A stretch of 64,000 nucleotides of DNA, taken from positions 1-64,000 of the forward strand of contig NZ_JAOQNX010000028.1 of the NCBI RefSeq assembly GCF_025961575.1. Direction: 5' to 3'. Below the pieces are notes generated by a model, which had not been told where the DNA came from, did not search any database, and saw only the letters and a list, made by a program, of their open reading frames with translations. Below, piece by piece: positions 62,118 through 64,000 of the stretch (positions are counted from its first letter, which is position 1; the number at the start of each line of letters is the position of its first letter). Both the position numbers and the translations under genes were made by a program. Origin of the DNA: Rhodoblastus acidophilus. Its GTDB lineage: Bacteria; Pseudomonadota; Alphaproteobacteria; Rhizobiales; Beijerinckiaceae.

Positions 62118-62882
62118 ATGAACCGCCGCCGTCGCATTTACGAAGGCAAGGCCAAGGTGCTTTACGAAGGCCCGGAGCCCGGCACCCTCGTTCAGCATTT
62201 CAAGGACGACGCCACCGCCTTCAACGCCAAGAAACATGAAGTCATCGACGGCAAGGGCGTGCTCAACAACCGGATTTCGGAATATATTTTCCAGAATCTG
62301 AACGACATCGGCGTGCCCACCCATTTCATCCGCCGGCTCAACATGCGCGAGCAGCTGATCCGCGAAGTCGAGATCGTGCCGCTCGAAGTCGTGGTGCGCA
62401 ATGTCGCAGCCGGCTCGCTGTCGGCCCGGCTCGGCATCGAAGAAGGCTCGCAGCTGCCGCGCTCGATCATCGAATTCTATTACAAGAACGACGCGCTCAA
62501 CGACCCCATGGTGTCGGAAGAGCACATCACCGCCTTCGGCTGGGCCACGCCCCAGGAAATCGACGACATCATGGCGCTCGCCATCCGCGTCAACGATTTC
62601 CTCACCGGCCTGTTCCTCGGCGTCGGCATCCGCCTCGTCGACTTCAAGATGGAATGCGGCCGCCTGTGGGAAGGCGACATGATGCGCATCGTCGTCGCCG
62701 ACGAAATTTCCCCGGATTCCTGCCGGTTGTGGGACATCAAGTCGAACGACAAGCTCGACAAGGACCGGTTCCGCCGCGACATGGGCGGTCTGGTCGAGGC
62801 TTACGCCGAAGTGGCGCGCCGTCTCGGCATCATGCAGGAAAACGAGAAGCCGCAGGCCTCCGGCCCCAAGCTCGTCCAGTGA
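62118..62882 (+). CDS. purC: Phosphoribosylaminoimidazole-succinocarboxamide synthase
   Basis: A 254-aa SAICAR synthetase joining CAIR and aspartate in purine synthesis. Motifs: [52 protein letters not shown] and the ATP/metal segment [14 protein letters not shown]. Full family length. It is the first gene of the rightward purine operon; purS starts 10 nt later. The ribosome site is weak. Confidence 0.97.
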   Translation: MNRRRRIYEGKAKVLYEGPEPGTLVQHFKDDATAFNAKKHEVIDGKGVLNNRISEYIFQNLNDIGVPTHFIRRLNMREQLIREVEIVPLEVVVRNVAAGSLSARLGIEEGSQLPRSIIEFYYKNDALNDPMVSEEHITAFGWATPQEIDDIMALAIRVNDFLTGLFLGVGIRLVDFKMECGRLWEGDMMRIVVADEISPDSCRLWDIKSNDKLDKDRFRRDMGGLVEAYAEVARRLGIMQENEKPQASGPKLVQ

Positions 62883-62892
62883 GGTTTTGTTG

Positions 62893-63132
62893 ATGAAAGC
62901 CCGTGTGACCGTCACCCTCAAGACCGGCGTGCTCGACCCGCAGGGCAAGGCGATTGAAGGCGCGCTGCATTCGCTCGGCATCGAGGGCGTCGCCTCGGTG
63001 CGCCAGGGCAAGGTGTTCGACATCGAGGTTGTGGGCGACGACGCCGAGGCCGCCAAGGCCGCGCTCGCCGCCGCCAGCGAAAAGCTTTTGGCCAATACCG
63101 TGGTCGAAAACTACCGCGTCGAAATCCTTTAG
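62893..63132 (+). CDS. purS: Phosphoribosylformylglycinamidine synthase subunit PurS
   Basis: A 79-aa small subunit of the three-part FGAM synthase (PurS, PurQ, PurL). ATG 62893 is chosen with gagg 8 nt upstream, over two TTG codons just before. The sequence M-K-A-R-V-T-V-T-L-K-x-G-V-L-D-P-Q-G-K-A is characteristic. PurS helps pass ammonia from PurQ to PurL. Confidence 0.97.
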   Translation: MKARVTVTLKTGVLDPQGKAIEGALHSLGIEGVASVRQGKVFDIEVVGDDAEAAKAALAAASEKLLANTVVENYRVEIL

Positions 63133-63141
63133 GGTCGCGTG

Positions 63142-63825
63142 ATGAAAGCCGCCATTGTTCTCTTCCCCGGCTCCAACCGCGAGGGCGACGCGTTTCGCGC
63201 GCTGAAACAGGCGGGGGCCGATGCGAGCATCGTCTGGCACGACGATCACGACCTGCCGGCGAAAACCGATCTGGTCGTGCTGCCCGGCGGCTTTTCCTAT
63301 GGCGATTATCTGCGCTGCGGCGCCATCGCCGGCCGCGCCAAAATCATGGACGCCGTGCGCGCCCATGCCGCGCGCGGCGGTTTTGTGCTCGGCATTTGCA
63401 ACGGCTTCCAGATCCTCTGCGAAAGCGGCCTGCTGCCGGGCGTGCTGATGCGCAACCGCGATCTGCGCTTCGTCTGCAAGCGCCAGTTCCTGCGCGTCGA
63501 GCGCAACGACACGGTGTTCACCAGCGCGTACAAAAAACATCAGGCGATCGATGTCGCCATCGCCCATGGCGAGGGCAATTACGAGGCGCATGAGGAAACC
63601 ATTCGCGAGCTGGAAGACCAGGGCCGCGTCGCGTTCCGCTATTGCAACGCCGATGCGGTCGTTGGCGGCGCCGCCAATCCCAATGGCTCCACCAACGACA
63701 TCGCCGGCATCTATTCCGAAAAACTCAACGTGCTCGGCATGATGCCCCATCCCGAAAACCTGATCGATCCGCTGGTTGGCGGCATTGATGGGCGCGGGCT
63801 GTTCGCGAGCCTTGTCGCGGCTTAA
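63142..63825 (+). CDS. purQ: Phosphoribosylformylglycinamidine synthase glutaminase subunit PurQ
   Basis: A 227-aa class I glutamine amidotransferase supplying ammonia for FGAM synthesis. ATG 63142 has aggg 7 nt upstream, preferred over GTG 63139. Nucleophile Cys86 in LGICNGFQIL and the His203/Glu205 dyad in MMPHPENL complete the triad. It follows purS by 9 nt. The partner purL, often next in rhizobia, is not the next gene here. Confidence 0.97.
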   Translation: MKAAIVLFPGSNREGDAFRALKQAGADASIVWHDDHDLPAKTDLVVLPGGFSYGDYLRCGAIAGRAKIMDAVRAHAARGGFVLGICNGFQILCESGLLPGVLMRNRDLRFVCKRQFLRVERNDTVFTSAYKKHQAIDVAIAHGEGNYEAHEETIRELEDQGRVAFRYCNADAVVGGAANPNGSTNDIAGIYSEKLNVLGMMPHPENLIDPLVGGIDGRGLFASLVAA

Positions 63826-63956
63826 GGGCTCGACAAACAAGCGAGAACCCTGTATGGGACCGCCTCCGGCGCAAATGCCGGGGCCCGCTCGCGGGCGCAA
63901 ACCAAACTCACAACAGCGTTCCGAAACGCTCGCCGCAAGGCGAAACGGAGACTGAC

Positions 63957-64000
63957 ATGGACCTTATCAAGCAGCTCGAAGCCGAGCAGATCGCCAAGCT
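63957..64000 (+). CDS. rplS: Ribosomal protein L19 (start only, cut by window edge)
   Basis: The first 14 codons and 2 further bases (MDLIKQLEAEQIAK) are present. The sequence matches the usual N-terminus of alphaproteobacterial L19 (M-x-x-I-x-x-L-E-x-E-Q), and acggag lies 7 nt upstream. The 131-bp spacer after purQ has small GC hairpins but no clear terminator. A short match, so the call is moderately secure. Confidence 0.7.
   Translation, partial: MDLIKQLEAEQIAK

Overview
The window is GC-rich, densely coded chromosomal DNA from an alphaproteobacterium, most likely of the order Hyphomicrobiales (Rhizobiales). This rests on gene content and order: ubiG divergent from lysC-ptsP-prfA, priA upstream of atpHAGDC, hemC divergent from tsaD-gpsA, zapE followed by mdh-sucCD-sucAB-lpd, and a DUF1476 (F1-ATPase zeta inhibitor) gene divergent from purC-purS-purQ. 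Genus cannot be fixed from the sequence. I see no rRNA, tRNA, CRISPR array, intact insertion sequence or prophage, and no broken gene. Only the last gene (rplS) is cut by the window edge.

Layout. 0.1-10.2 kb: a leftward, mostly overlapping cluster sulP - response regulator - sensor kinase - RND permease - HlyD adaptor - NodT-type outer membrane factor - small cysteine-rich protein. This is the most accessory-looking part. 10.3-13.8 kb: glucokinase, pyrophosphatase, a GNAT acetyltransferase and an OprB-type porin. 14.1-20.2 kb: an unknown basic protein, an Atm1-type ABC exporter, rpiA, a DUF2059 protein, glutathione reductase and a zinc alcohol dehydrogenase. 20.3-23.4 kb: a phosphomannomutase/phosphoglucomutase and a bifunctional GDP-mannose enzyme. 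23.5-29.1 kb: prfA, ptsP, lysC and the divergent ubiG. 29.3-39.7 kb: F1 ATP synthase, priA and secA. 39.9-46.6 kb: DUF2147, hemD, hemC, and on the other strand tsaD, a phospholipase-D-like protein and gpsA, then DUF3597, YciI, EVE and MarR genes. 46.8-57.9 kb: zapE, a TetR regulator and the TCA-cycle genes mdh, sucC, sucD, sucA, sucB and lpd. 58-61.8 kb: a small membrane protein, a divergent ClC-type channel/antiporter, xerC and the zeta inhibitor gene. 62.1-64 kb: purC, purS, purQ and the first codons of rplS.

How the genes work together. The TCA genes encode a continuous route between malate/oxaloacetate and 2-oxoglutarate; RNA hairpins lie in the leader and at nearly every junction, with one strong terminator between sucD and sucA. 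ATP synthase and its likely zeta inhibitor are both present, 27 kb apart. Atm1-type exporter, RpiA and Gor form a plausible glutathione/redox group. The two GDP-mannose genes supply a sugar nucleotide for surface polysaccharide.

Most unusual points: (1) the sulP-two-component-RND operon ending in a protein made of two copies of a four-cysteine module; (2) two families of dispersed palindromic repeats, one found only between convergent genes and the other reaching the priA start codon; (3) a 22-bp inverted repeat and a possible 24-codon leader peptide between the tetR-type gene and mdh; (4) a 22-bp-period direct repeat upstream of purC. Functional claims beyond family assignment are inference; no database search was possible.
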